This document shows positions 1 to 7,317 of a DNA stretch of 20,916 bases, in pieces. Below the pieces are notes generated by a model. That model was not told the origin of the DNA and made no database searches. It worked only from the letters and a program-made list of their open reading frames with translations. The translations under genes and the position numbers were made by a program. The stretch comes from an uncultured bacterium (lineage in GTDB: Bacteria > Bacillota > Bacilli > Lactobacillales > Lactobacillaceae), in the NCBI GenBank assembly GCA_905214235.1, contig CAJMLF010000028.1, positions 1 to 20,916 on the forward strand, in the 5' to 3' direction. The number at the start of each line of letters is the position of its first letter. Within the stretch, counting starts at the first letter, position 1.

Positions 1-658
1 ACTTACTCTGCCACTTGGTTACTTGCTTTTCCGCCCATTTAGCATTAAAGGTTCCGTACTTAATCCCATCAGAACTAATGGCTAGATTAGCGATGCCAAC
101 ATCAATTCCGACTGCTTTTCCTGTTTTTCTCAGGTGTTTGGGAGTTTCAACAGCCACTTGTAATGATAGATAGTAACGGCCAGTTGGCTCAAAGCAAACC
201 GTATAGCACTTAATCTTGCTATTAGCTAACCGGGTTGTTTTACTAGTCCGAATACTGCCCAGCTTAGGTAATCTCACTCGCCGCTTAGCAAGCACTCGAC
301 ACACTGACCGCCCCGTATAAGCTTGGCGAATAGCACGACGCGATTTAAAACGTGGGTAACCACCCCGATGTTTAAATAACATTTAAAAGGCTTGGGCGAG
401 GTTGTGATTAACCACTAGAAAACTAGTTGAGTCACTAGCCTTAAGGAATGGGTATTCCTGCTTGAGTCTCTTCAGTAGATAATTCATCCCGTATTTATTG
501 ACGAAGTGACTGCTGGGATTATTTTGATAGCGTTCCTTCGCCATCGCCAACATTTGATTCCAAACAAAGCGATCGTTACCAAACATCTGCCACAATTGTT
601 CCCTTTGTCGGCCATTGGGATATAGGCGAAGTTTGATTCCCTTTATAACTTGTGCCAT
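1..658 (-). pseudogene. tnpB: IS605-family TnpB (OrfB), interrupted by an in-frame stop, 3' end beyond the window
   Basis: The minus strand encodes the N-terminal two thirds of a TnpB/OrfB protein of IS200/IS605 elements, an RNA-guided nuclease family. Reading starts at ATG 658-656 (MAQVIKGIKLRLYPN, the typical OrfB opening). A GTG nine bases upstream also opens the frame, but GGTG fits better as the ribosome site of the ATG. The frame runs to NLAQAF and hits TAA at 385-383, followed at once by ATG 382-380. It then continues without frameshift to position 1 through family-typical sequence (LFKHRGGYPRFKSRRAIRQA) and the RuvC-I motif GIDVGIANLAISSDG. The family normally has a Lys-type codon at the stop, so one base change (AAA to TAA) would explain it. 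The remaining catalytic residues and zinc finger lie off the window. No tnpA is visible. A possible promoter -10 (TATAAT) lies at 738-733. It is probably a decaying element, unless translation restarts at ATG 382. Confidence 0.85.
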
Positions 659-775
659 TTTCACCACAATCTTTCATCATTGACCAGTCAACAAAGCTAA
701 TTAATACCTGAATACCATTCTCTGTTAAGGATATTATATCATATCTTAAAACATGCGTTCGATTAAAAGATTAAA

Positions 776-825
776 AAATGGGCAAGGAAACACGTTCTTT
801 TAAGGACGTGTTCCCTTGCCCGTTT
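776..825 (-). terminator. Long inverted repeat, second terminator downstream of rpsO
   Basis: A 16-bp stem (780-795 with 806-821, one A-C mismatch) carries GGGCAAGG opposite CCTTGCCC and extends by AAAT/GTTT at the base. On the minus strand it is followed by ATTTTTTAAT, so it reads as an intrinsic terminator backing up the one next to rpsO. It also separates rpsO from the tnpB region. It could instead be linked to the insertion element, but no matching second end is in view. Confidence 0.6.
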
Positions 826-827
826 AT

Positions 828-854
828 AAAAAAGCACCCCACTAAACGGGGTAC
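828..854 (-). terminator. rpsO intrinsic terminator
   Basis: On the minus strand a 7-bp stem (854-848 with 840-834; GTACCCC with GGGGTGC, 7-nt loop) is followed directly by a run of six U (833-828). It lies 15 bases after the rpsO stop codon. Confidence 0.85.
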
Positions 855-868
855 CCCTGCGACTGAAA

Positions 869-1138
869 TTACCGACGTAATCCCAGTTCCTTAATCAATT
901 CACGGTAAGCAGGAAGGTCAGTCCGGCGTAAGTAAGCCAGGAGGTTACGACGGTGACCGATCTTCTTCATCAGACCACGTTGTGAGTGGTAATCGTGCTT
1001 GTGAGTACGAAGGTGTTCGTTCAGTTCGTTAATGTCAGCGGTTAATACTGCGACTTGAACTTGAGTAGAACCAGTGTCGCCTTCGTGTGTTGCAAATTGC
1101 TTAATGATTTGATCTTTACGTTCTTTAGAAAGAGCCAT
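869..1138 (-). CDS. rpsO: 30S ribosomal protein S15
   Basis: 89-residue S15, a small-subunit protein that binds the central domain of 16S rRNA early in 30S assembly. The sequence [20 protein letters not shown], the [11 protein letters not shown] stretch and the [20 protein letters not shown] core are diagnostic, and the length is the family norm. The start is ATG 1138-1136, preceded by a strong ribosome site (AAAGGTGGG). A longer frame opening at a TTG (1159) would translate that ribosome site, so it is rejected. It is monocistronic, with its own promoter (1241-1269), a leader of about 95 nt and two terminators. It is transcribed away from rpsT. Confidence 0.98.
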   Translation of the reverse strand: MALSKERKDQIIKQFATHEGDTGSTQVQVAVLTADINELNEHLRTHKHDYHSQRGLMKKIGHRRNLLAYLRRTDLPAYRELIKELGLRR

Positions 1139-1234
1139 GATCAATTTCCCACCTTTCAAATTTGTGTATGCCTAGTTCTAAGTACGACGTCGGTGAGGAT
1201 CGTCAAACTGAGAAGAGGCAGGACGTTAAACGTC
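1139..1234 (-). promoter_or_regulatory. rpsO 5' leader, possible S15 autoregulatory RNA
   Basis: From the predicted -10 box, transcription would begin near 1234 and leave a leader of about 95 nt, long for a single ribosomal protein gene. Inverted GACG/CGTC repeats (1222-1234, and again around 1187-1205) can form hairpins ahead of the ribosome site. S15 represses its own mRNA through leader structures in several Firmicutes and in Escherichia coli. I did not match this leader to a known S15 class, so the role is inferred. Confidence 0.35.
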
Positions 1235-1240
1235 GATAAT

Positions 1241-1269
1241 AATATACGTCATTTACCGGATTTTTGCAA
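1241..1269 (-). promoter_or_regulatory. rpsO promoter
   Basis: On the minus strand: -35 TTGCAA (1269-1264), 17-bp spacer, -10 TATATT (1246-1241). Four of six -35 bases and five of six -10 bases match the sigma-A consensus. Confidence 0.7.
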
Positions 1270-1307
1270 CTCTTTTCGTCAATTGCCGTGCTATTACCGG
1301 TAAACTA

Positions 1308-1336
1308 TTGCAATAAGGCCCAGTCTTTTGTATAAT
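1308..1336 (+). promoter_or_regulatory. rpsT promoter
   Basis: -35 TTGCAA (1308-1313), 17-bp spacer, perfect -10 TATAAT (1331-1336). The leader to the start codon is about 48 nt and contains two short hairpins: GTTGA/TCAAC, and the palindrome ATACCGGGTAT next to the GGAGG ribosome site. Confidence 0.8.
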
Positions 1337-1390
1337 GACAAATGTTGAAAATTCTGGTCAACTGAATACCGGGTATCGGAGGTGAAACTC

Positions 1391-1645
1391 ATGCCAATTA
1401 TCAAATCAGCGATCGAACGTGTTAAGACTAGTGAAAAGGCCGAAGCACGTAACGCTTCCCAATTAAGCCACATGCGGACTGCTATTAAGAAGTTCGACAA
1501 GGCCAAGCTTGCTGGTGAAGGTGACCTTGATCAATTATACAAGGACGCTATTTCAGCAATTGACCGTGCCCACTCAAAGGGTCTTATCAAGGCTAATAAA
1601 GCAGCTCGGGACAAGTCCCGTCTGTCAGCTCGTTACAACAAGTAG
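1391..1645 (+). CDS. rpsT: 30S ribosomal protein S20
   Basis: 84-residue S20, a helical small-subunit protein that binds 16S rRNA at the 5' domain and helix 44. The Lys/Arg/Ala-rich sequence with [20 protein letters not shown], a central RTAIKKF and a C-terminal IHKNKAA-like segment (here [20 protein letters not shown]) is typical. The start is ATG 1391, six bases after the GGAGGTG ribosome site; an in-frame GTG at 1382 lies inside that site and is rejected. The gene has its own consensus promoter and terminator and points toward the opposing holA gene, with a shared hairpin between them. Confidence 0.97.
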   Translation: MPIIKSAIERVKTSEKAEARNASQLSHMRTAIKKFDKAKLAGEGDLDQLYKDAISAIDRAHSKGLIKANKAARDKSRLSARYNK

Positions 1646-1655
1646 TGAGTTTGTT

Positions 1656-1684
1656 AAGGCAACTTGTGTGAAGTTGCCTTTTTT
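1656..1684 (+). terminator. rpsT intrinsic terminator
   Basis: A perfect 10-bp stem AAGGCAACTT/AAGTTGCCTT with a GTGTG loop is followed by TTTTC, ten bases after the rpsT stop. Confidence 0.9.
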
Positions 1685-1702
1685 CTTTCTTCAACATACA
1701 TT

Positions 1703-1732
1703 AAAAGGTCAGCAGGTTTCTGCTGGCCTTTT
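1703..1732. terminator. Bidirectional terminator between rpsT and holA
   Basis: 13-bp stem (1703-1715 with 1720-1732; AAAAGGTCAGCAG with its complement, one G-U pair, 4-nt loop) has T runs on both strands. On the minus strand it ends the com-holA transcript 20 bases after the holA stop. On the plus strand it backs up the rpsT terminator. Confidence 0.8.
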
Positions 1733-1751
1733 TCTATTTCCTAGATTCATT

Positions 1752-2771
1752 TTAACGCTGGCTATACTTTAACATAAAAAGCTGAAAGAGAAGCTCCGGA
1801 TCGCGTTGGGTAGTCTTTAACGACCGCTCGATATTAATTAGACCTAGATAGGCATTCTCTAATGCCGTCATTGAAAACTGTCGAACCGTCCGCAAGCCCA
1901 GTTTTACCCGGTACGGGTGAACATTTAGTTGACTCGCCATGCTTCCTTGACTTAGGCCCCGGTGAGCAAGGACCTTAAGCTGGATCAGCAAGCGGAATTG
2001 GCTTACCAGCACGGCGTTTATTTGTAGTGGTTGCTGCTGCCCTGCTAGTAGCTGCTGGTAGAGGCTTAAAGAACGTGGTTGGTCGTGTTTTAAAACCGCC
2101 GTAACCAGGTCAAACACATTTTCGTCGAGTGATTGCGGTACCAAGTTTTGCACCATCGATGAATCAATATGCTTCTCTTGGTAAGCAAGAATCTTTAATT
2201 TTTCCACGTTTGCTTTCATCAGCCCGTAGTCCGCATTGGTTCGTTGGACAAGTTCATCCATTGCCGCTTGGTCAATGGTGAATCCCGCGACCTTTAGTTC
2301 ACGAGCAACTTGTTGCCGTGCCTGACGTTCATCCAATGGCGCCGCGTCGACCACCACTGCACTCTTTTTTAGTTCCTTAACAACCTTTTTGCGCCCATCA
2401 AGTTTCTCATATGGTGCCAAGAACACTAATGTCGTCGATGGTTCAGGGTGTTCAAGGTATGTTAAGAGACCGGGAATATCATGATCAATCTTTCCCTTTC
2501 CCCTTTCGTTAGTCAAAAAGAAGGGTTTATTGACCAGCACCAGACGTCGTTCCCCAAAGAAAGGCGCCGACATTGCATCATCAAGGGCCGTTGCCACAGG
2601 GGCTGTTTCCATGTCGTAGCGACCAACATTCATGACCCGCTGTTCAGGCGGAACCAACTTAATAAACTGCTGTACGGCTTCATCTAAGAGCACCTGCTGA
2701 GTTCCTAATACCAGGTACACCATTGCTGGTGTTTTTGTCTTCAATTGCTTAGTGAGCTCGGCAACGTCCAT
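1752..2771 (-). CDS. holA: DNA polymerase III delta subunit
   Basis: 339 residues, the normal size of the Gram-positive delta subunit, which opens the beta sliding clamp as part of the clamp-loader complex. The N-terminal half has the DNA_pol3_delta pattern (AMVYLVLGTQQVLLDEAV, then FFGERRLVLVNKPFF near residues 70-85). The C-terminal half is helical (LSLYQQLLAGQQQPLQI and LGLRTVRQFS), ending in ERSLKTTQRDPELLFQLFML, a well-conserved segment of the family. The start is ATG 2771, with a GGGGAG ribosome site about ten bases upstream and 31 bases inside the end of comEC, so translation is probably coupled. Placement directly after comEC is usual in Firmicutes; rpsT is the usual neighbour on the other side. 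Confidence 0.95.
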   Translation of the reverse strand: MDVAELTKQLKTKTPAMVYLVLGTQQVLLDEAVQQFIKLVPPEQRVMNVGRYDMETAPVATALDDAMSAPFFGERRLVLVNKPFFLTNERGKGKIDHDIPGLLTYLEHPEPSTTLVFLAPYEKLDGRKKVVKELKKSAVVVDAAPLDERQARQQVARELKVAGFTIDQAAMDELVQRTNADYGLMKANVEKLKILAYQEKHIDSSMVQNLVPQSLDENVFDLVTAVLKHDQPRSLSLYQQLLAGQQQPLQINAVLVSQFRLLIQLKVLAHRGLSQGSMASQLNVHPYRVKLGLRTVRQFSMTALENAYLGLINIERSLKTTQRDPELLFQLFMLKYSQR

Positions 2772-4984
2772 TTTATCTCGTCTCCCCTTAATTTAGTCTG
2801 CCACTTTCCACTTTGGCCGCGATAATTGTATTTTATCATTCCATACTGCTGCGTGGAAAGTGGCTTTATGTTTCTGCACTTCAATTCTTCAACAACGTCG
2901 TCATTGGGGTGGTGATAGCGGTTAAACCGACCAGCAGAGATAATTCCAATTTGGGGACGAATGGCATCTAAAAACTGGGGATCACTGGCGGTTCGACTCC
3001 CGTGGTGCCCTAATTTAAGAACGTCAGTCCTCAAGCCGGGATAACGTTGTAAAATAGCCCGTTCACCTTGCCGGTCTAAATCACCGGTGAAGATAAACGA
3101 CTGCCCGCCAAAATTACCAGTTAAGGCCATCGAATCCTCGTTCTTACCATCACCACGATTAAAGGGATGAAGGATTCTTAACTCCGGATCAACTTGGTTG
3201 CGGTCGGTAACTCCCCGGAGCTGTCCAGTGAAGTGACCATCATTTAACCGTTTGATTAGCTGTGTCTGATCCTCCATCCCCGCCGGCACGGCGATCTTAC
3301 GCACCCGCATTTCCTTCAGAAAGGTCGGTAAATAGCCGATATGGTCCGCATCATGATGGCTAAGATAAATCGTATCAATGGTCGTAATTCCCCGACTTTT
3401 CAAATAATTGATCGTTGCCCTTTTCGCGCCGTCGCTATGCACGGTCACCCGCGCCCACTGCGGTTGTTTAAAATTTAACTTGCCCCCGGTATCAATCAAC
3501 ATCACCCGTCGGTTAAGGGGGGTCCGAACCAGAATGCTGTCTCCTTGACCAATATCCACGAAGGTAACTTCCCCCGTGAGCGGAAGGTGGATGGCCGTGA
3601 AGCATACCAGATAGGCAACAAGTAGGTAACCGTATTTTTTAAATGATGGCCGCTCAAGAAGCCAGAGCGTCAAGATAAAAAAGGTAAGACTCCAAAACAG
3701 TGGTGGCTTTCCAAAGGGAATCATCCCCGGAATTTGTCCGACAGTACTCAAGGAGTGCTGAAAGAAGATCAGCACCTCGTTTGCGAACTGTCTGACCAAA
3801 GGAACGCAGTCATAGGTAACTGCGCTAACCATCACCAACGGAAAAATAACGACAGAGAAGAATGGAATCATAACAAAGCTGGCAAAAAAACTTAGCCAGT
3901 GAACCTCATAGACATTTGCTAATATTGACGGTAAGCTCACGAGGCTAAGCCACCAACACCGCTTAAAATTACCTATCTGAGGGTTGATCACGTGGAGGAC
4001 TAATGATAATAAATAAGTCAGTTGCCCACCCAGGTTTAACAATAAATAGGGATTCCATGCCATTCCAATGAGAAGGCTAATTGCCCAGCCATCCAAGGCA
4101 TCGATTTTTAGTATTCGGTGACCAAGAATAAGCTCCATCATAATTACCGCCCGAATAAGGCTAACCGAGCCCCCGCCAATTATTAAATAGGCTGGCAAGA
4201 AGAATAATAAACACCAGTTAACCAGTTCGAGGTCGAGCCACAAGTAAGTGGCGGCCATCCGTACCAAAGTAACCAACAGGACGACGTGCATTCCGGAGAT
4301 ACAGAAAAGGTGGATGATTCCCAGCCGTTTTGCATTCTCCATCAATTCCCCATTGTCCTGGGTCTGCTCACCGATTATCAATTGTTGACAATAACCGGCG
4401 AGCGGTCGGGGCATCCGGTTAAAAAACGTAATCAGTTGCTTGCGGATAACGTGACAGCTAACTGCAATGTTGTACCGACGCAACGGTCGTATCGTTTTAA
4501 CCTCTTTGATGCGCAATTCATTGCAAATTCGTCGTTGATTATAGTAGCGCTGGGTATCAAATTGGTTATCATTGGTCGCCGGGATAATGGGCTGCCGGTC
4601 CCCCGTTACCTGCCAAACCGTGGGTAATTTTGACCGGGTAAAACGGGATAACTCTTCTGGCGTCCGTGCCCGGACCATTGCTGTGTCCTTTTGCCGTGCG
4701 CCAGGATAGTGGGCCGTAAAAAAGACTAAACTTCCATTATGCCTGACCTCATCCGGATAGACGACAATTCGCCAGGTCCCTGCTTGCACATTCCGAAGCG
4801 TGTGGGCACCGACCCAATGAATAAAATATCCTGTCAGGAGAGCTAAACCGACAGCAACGAGGGTGCTTATCAACAGTACTTTTCGTTGGCGTAATTTAAA
4901 AATGCGCCAGAAAAGATAACCAGCAATCAAAAGAAGCCACTTATTTTCTGCCGCAATTGCCGTTGCTAAAGTTCCCGCTAGCAT
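2741..4984 (-). CDS. comEC: ComEC/Rec2 competence DNA channel (true start probably upstream, at 5011)
   Basis: ComEC forms the membrane channel that carries single-stranded DNA into the cytoplasm during natural transformation. From the first ATG the protein is 747 residues. It has two N-terminal membrane helices (about 13-29 and 36-55), an OB-like region (about 65-190), a multi-helix Competence domain (about 195-465, with HLFCISGMHV at 226-235 and GGSVSLIRAVIM near 271-282) and a C-terminal metallo-beta-lactamase-like domain. The latter contains VDIGQGD (476-482), HHDADH (543-548), FTGDLD (632-637) and GHHGSRTA (659-666). The gene looks full length. The ATG at 4984 has no ribosome site. In the same frame ten more codons (ATT then RHYWIFPA) run back to the comEB stop, resemble the usual ComEC N-terminus, and follow a GGAG site. 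The start may therefore be AUU at 5011-5009. Confidence 0.93.
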   Translation of the reverse strand: MLAGTLATAIAAENKWLLLIAGYLFWRIFKLRQRKVLLISTLVAVGLALLTGYFIHWVGAHTLRNVQAGTWRIVVYPDEVRHNGSLVFFTAHYPGARQKDTAMVRARTPEELSRFTRSKLPTVWQVTGDRQPIIPATNDNQFDTQRYYNQRRICNELRIKEVKTIRPLRRYNIAVSCHVIRKQLITFFNRMPRPLAGYCQQLIIGEQTQDNGELMENAKRLGIIHLFCISGMHVVLLVTLVRMAATYLWLDLELVNWCLLFFLPAYLIIGGGSVSLIRAVIMMELILGHRILKIDALDGWAISLLIGMAWNPYLLLNLGGQLTYLLSLVLHVINPQIGNFKRCWWLSLVSLPSILANVYEVHWLSFFASFVMIPFFSVVIFPLVMVSAVTYDCVPLVRQFANEVLIFFQHSLSTVGQIPGMIPFGKPPLFWSLTFFILTLWLLERPSFKKYGYLLVAYLVCFTAIHLPLTGEVTFVDIGQGDSILVRTPLNRRVMLIDTGGKLNFKQPQWARVTVHSDGAKRATINYLKSRGITTIDTIYLSHHDADHIGYLPTFLKEMRVRKIAVPAGMEDQTQLIKRLNDGHFTGQLRGVTDRNQVDPELRILHPFNRGDGKNEDSMALTGNFGGQSFIFTGDLDRQGERAILQRYPGLRTDVLKLGHHGSRTASDPQFLDAIRPQIGIISAGRFNRYHHPNDDVVEELKCRNIKPLSTQQYGMIKYNYRGQSGKWQTKLRGDEIKWTLPSSLSN

Positions 4985-5011
4985 TGCCGGGAAAATCCAA
5001 TAATGACGAAT

Positions 5012-5503
5012 CTACTTTTCTCCGTTACCTGGATCGATGTACTGGTCCAGGTGAACTTCATCAAGAATATTGGTGTCTAATTTAATTTGGCGTAATTTGA
5101 CATTCTTCATCTTTATTAACTTCATCGCGTAATCATCATTGTGGTAGTTACGGATGTAGTTTATCTCCTTAATCCCCGCCTGGAGGAGGCTCTTCGTGCA
5201 TTGCAAGCAGGGAAAATCAGTAACGTACAGGCTGGCGCCATCCATTGACATACCGAACTTAGCACACTGAAGCAAGGCATTCATCTCGGCGTGAATTGTC
5301 CGGACACAGTGCCCCGCACGAAGGTAACATCCTTTGTCGATACAGTGGTCATCGCCGGAAACAGACCCGTTATAACCACCAGCAATGATTCGTTTATCAC
5401 GAACAAGTACCGCCCCCACCGAAAGCCGTGTACACGTGCTTCGTGAGGCGAGCAAAGCTGCTTGGATCATAAAATACTGATCCCAGTCAATCCGTTTTTT
5501 CAC
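5012..5503 (-). CDS. comEB: ComEB / dCMP deaminase family protein
   Basis: 163-residue zinc-dependent deoxycytidylate deaminase, which converts dCMP to dUMP for thymidylate synthesis. The zinc and catalytic motifs are intact: HAE at 71-73 and PCLQC at 98-102. Additional cysteines and a histidine near DDHCIDKGCYLRAGHC (51-66) match the extra zinc site of the dCMP deaminases. The start is GTG 5503, about seven bases after a GGGAG ribosome site. The gene lies between comEA and comEC, where it is classically placed, although in Bacillus subtilis it is not needed for transformation. It ends with TAG directly followed by comEC coding sequence in the same frame. An internal promoter (5529-5556) should drive it independently of comEA. 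Confidence 0.95.
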   Translation of the reverse strand: MKKRIDWDQYFMIQAALLASRSTCTRLSVGAVLVRDKRIIAGGYNGSVSGDDHCIDKGCYLRAGHCVRTIHAEMNALLQCAKFGMSMDGASLYVTDFPCLQCTKSLLQAGIKEINYIRNYHNDDYAMKLIKMKNVKLRQIKLDTNILDEVHLDQYIDPGNGEK

Positions 5504-5528
5504 TCTATCACTCCCTTAATTTAAGTTT

Positions 5529-5556
5529 AGTATAGCAAAAAATGTTCATTAGCCAA
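5529..5556 (-). promoter_or_regulatory. Internal promoter for comEB-comEC-holA
   Basis: In the 58-base gap between comEA and comEB, on the minus strand: -35 TTGGCT (5556-5551), 16-bp spacer and -10 TATACT (5534-5529) with an extended TGC just upstream. The predicted leader is about 20 nt and ends in the GGGAG ribosome site of comEB. It looks like a housekeeping sigma-A promoter rather than a competence-specific one. Confidence 0.65.
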
Positions 5557-5561
5557 AAAAA

Positions 5562-6185
5562 TTAGACAGATAATTGATCTTTTATTTTAGCAACGGTTTT
5601 CTCGCCAAATCCCGAAACCTGGTTTAGCTCGTCGACACTCTTAAATTGGCCATGCTGCTGGCGGTACTCCAAAATCAAATCCGCTTTCTTATCACCGATC
5701 CCCGAAATTTGACAAAGCTGCTCCTTGCTAGCCGAATTAAGATTAACAATTGGCTTGTTATCATTACTTTCACTAGGAGTTGTGCTGCTCCCCACTGCCA
5801 ATTCCGCTGGTACCTGCTCACCCTGGGTTGGCACATAAAGTGCTTGCTGGTCAGTAAGTTCCTTTGCTAAATTGACCTGGCGCATATCTGCCGTGGGTAA
5901 TGGTCCACCAGCGGCGCGGAGTGCTTCATCAACCCGCGCGCCCCCAGCCAAGCGGTATACTCCGGGACGCTTAACCGCCCCTTTTACATCAACACAAATT
6001 CGCCCGGTGTGTAGCGAACTAGTGCTTGTTGACGACGTACTAGCAGGGGTTGTAAATTTTTGATCAGTGCTTGCTTCGTGATTAGTCACCGAACGGCCAA
6101 CAAAAAAGAGGAGGAGGGTAACGACAATTGCTCCACCAATTAGCTGGCTGCGGTAGTTCATCCATAATTCCCTTATTTTTTCCAT
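5562..6185 (-). CDS. comEA: ComEA DNA receptor for natural transformation
   Basis: 207-residue membrane-anchored DNA-binding protein that receives double-stranded DNA at the cell surface and passes it to ComEC. Features in order: short cytoplasmic start, one membrane helix (about 14-30), a Ser/Thr-rich linker (35-60), an SLBB domain (61-118; ICVDVKGAVKRPGVY) and a second linker. Tandem helix-hairpin-helix motifs follow (147-207), with ISGIGDKKA and VSGFGEKTV as the DNA-contacting hairpins. The start is ATG 6185, with a strong GGTGGAGGGG ribosome site. It is the first gene of the comE cluster, and no frameshift or stop interrupts it. I could not identify a ComX/SigH-type promoter box: only about 35 bases separate it from the ylbL terminator. 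Confidence 0.95.
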   Translation of the reverse strand: MEKIRELWMNYRSQLIGGAIVVTLLLFFVGRSVTNHEASTDQKFTTPASTSSTSTSSLHTGRICVDVKGAVKRPGVYRLAGGARVDEALRAAGGPLPTADMRQVNLAKELTDQQALYVPTQGEQVPAELAVGSSTTPSESNDNKPIVNLNSASKEQLCQISGIGDKKADLILEYRQQHGQFKSVDELNQVSGFGEKTVAKIKDQLSV

Positions 6186-6220
6186 TTCATCCCCTCCACC
6201 TAATAAATACGGTAATAAAC

Positions 6221-6257
6221 AAAAAAGAAACGGAAAAGCTTAATCTTCCGTTTCTTT
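6221..6257 (-). terminator. Terminator of the ftsW-ylbG-rsmD-coaD-ylbL operon
   Basis: A 12-bp stem (AAAGAAACGGAA with TTCCGTTTCTTT, 10-nt loop) ends in a U-rich tail on the minus strand, 11 bases after the ylbL stop. It isolates the comE cluster from the upstream operon. Confidence 0.85.
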
Positions 6258-6267
6258 ATTAAAATGG

Positions 6268-7317
6268 TTAACGGTGGCTTTCCAGGTAGTTAACCGCCTG
6301 CTTAAAGCTGGTCACCGGAACAACTTTCATGTTTGGTGCATATTTTTTGGCCGTTGCCTTGGCCATCTGGTAATTCGTCTGGTGACCCTCCTCGTATTTT
6401 AAAAGCAACTTAGAGGGCTTAACGTACGGTGCAAAGAAAATCGTTGCCCCGGCACGGTGGGCGGCGATAACCTTCTTGTCAATTCCGCCAATTTCACCGA
6501 CCCGACCGGCAGAGTCAATTGTCCCAGTCCCGGCAATCTTGCGCCCCCGTTGTAAGTCGTGACCACTGATCTGCTGGTAGATTTGCAAAGTAAACATCAG
6601 TCCGCCAGAAGGTCCCCCTAATTGTCCTGGATCAACCTTGACGGCCGGTCTCGTGTGAACCTTCATATTATTGGTCAACATGATACCAATTCCGGCGCGC
6701 TTTTTGGTTAGCCGAACGAGTTTCCTCGTGGCAGTATGTTCTTTACCGTTCCGCTTAAAGGTCACCTTCAACGGACTGCCAACTCTTTGCCGACCAATGT
6801 ACTTTTGGTAGCCCTGGGCCGTGTTGAAATGGCGGCCATTTACCTTGGTAATCGTATCCCCAACGTGAATAACCTTCTTAAACTTTGAAGACGGTTGAAC
6901 CTGCAAGACATAAATTCCCAGGTACTTCTTACTTACTGGCTGGTGAGCGGCCTTATAGGCAACCGCAATGGCTTCATTTATCGAGCTTTGCATATAAAAC
7001 TTTTGTACTCGGTCAAAGGTTGCGTTATTTTGCCCGCCCGTAACGTCATCAGCACTCTCGATTGACAAATAAGGGACCATCTTTGCCATGAGGTAAGTTG
7101 CTGGCCGGGCCTGCTGGAGGGCAACTGAAGTAATCATAAAGCTTCCCTTCCCCGGGTCCGGGTGTCCCTTAATTTTTACAAATGAGCGGAGGTTACTGGC
7201 GTTGCCGGGTGCTTCAATGTAGGAGTTGAGTGGCCACAAAAGCGACCACGCAACGAAGAGGACGGCAACCAGGGCAACACCAATCCACCGCAGAACCTTT
7301 TTATCTTGTCTTTTCAT
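6268..7317 (-). CDS. ylbL: YlbL/SepM-type membrane-anchored PDZ-Lon serine protease
   Basis: 349-residue protease with a membrane anchor (about 8-30) and an extracytoplasmic body. It has a PDZ domain (about 132-200; VHVGDTITKVNGRHF-type fold) and a C-terminal Lon-type protease domain. The catalytic Ser237 lies in GGPSGG, and the catalytic Lys is in GEIGGIDKK (281 or 282). The family includes YlbL of Bacillus subtilis and SepM of streptococci, which trims a competence pheromone. The substrate here is unknown and should not be assumed to be a pheromone. It overlaps the end of coaD by 17 bases and is the last gene of the ftsW operon, the same relative position as ylbL downstream of coaD in Bacillus. 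Confidence 0.92.
   Translation of the reverse strand: MKRQDKKVLRWIGVALVAVLFVAWSLLWPLNSYIEAPGNASNLRSFVKIKGHPDPGKGSFMITSVALQQARPATYLMAKMVPYLSIESADDVTGGQNNATFDRVQKFYMQSSINEAIAVAYKAAHQPVSKKYLGIYVLQVQPSSKFKKVIHVGDTITKVNGRHFNTAQGYQKYIGRQRVGSPLKVTFKRNGKEHTATRKLVRLTKKRAGIGIMLTNNMKVHTRPAVKVDPGQLGGPSGGLMFTLQIYQQISGHDLQRGRKIAGTGTIDSAGRVGEIGGIDKKVIAAHRAGATIFFAPYVKPSKLLLKYEEGHQTNYQMAKATAKKYAPNMKVVPVTSFKQAVNYLESHR

Noticed and set aside
1139..1159. Longer rpsO from TTG 1159
   Set aside because: The added residues are a translation of the ribosome site; S15 starts MALSKE.
6268..7317. ylbL gene as a competence-pheromone protease linked with the nearby comE genes
   Set aside because: It belongs to the ftsW operon, a terminator separates it from comEA, and the same position is held by ylbL in Bacillus; no pheromone gene is in the window.
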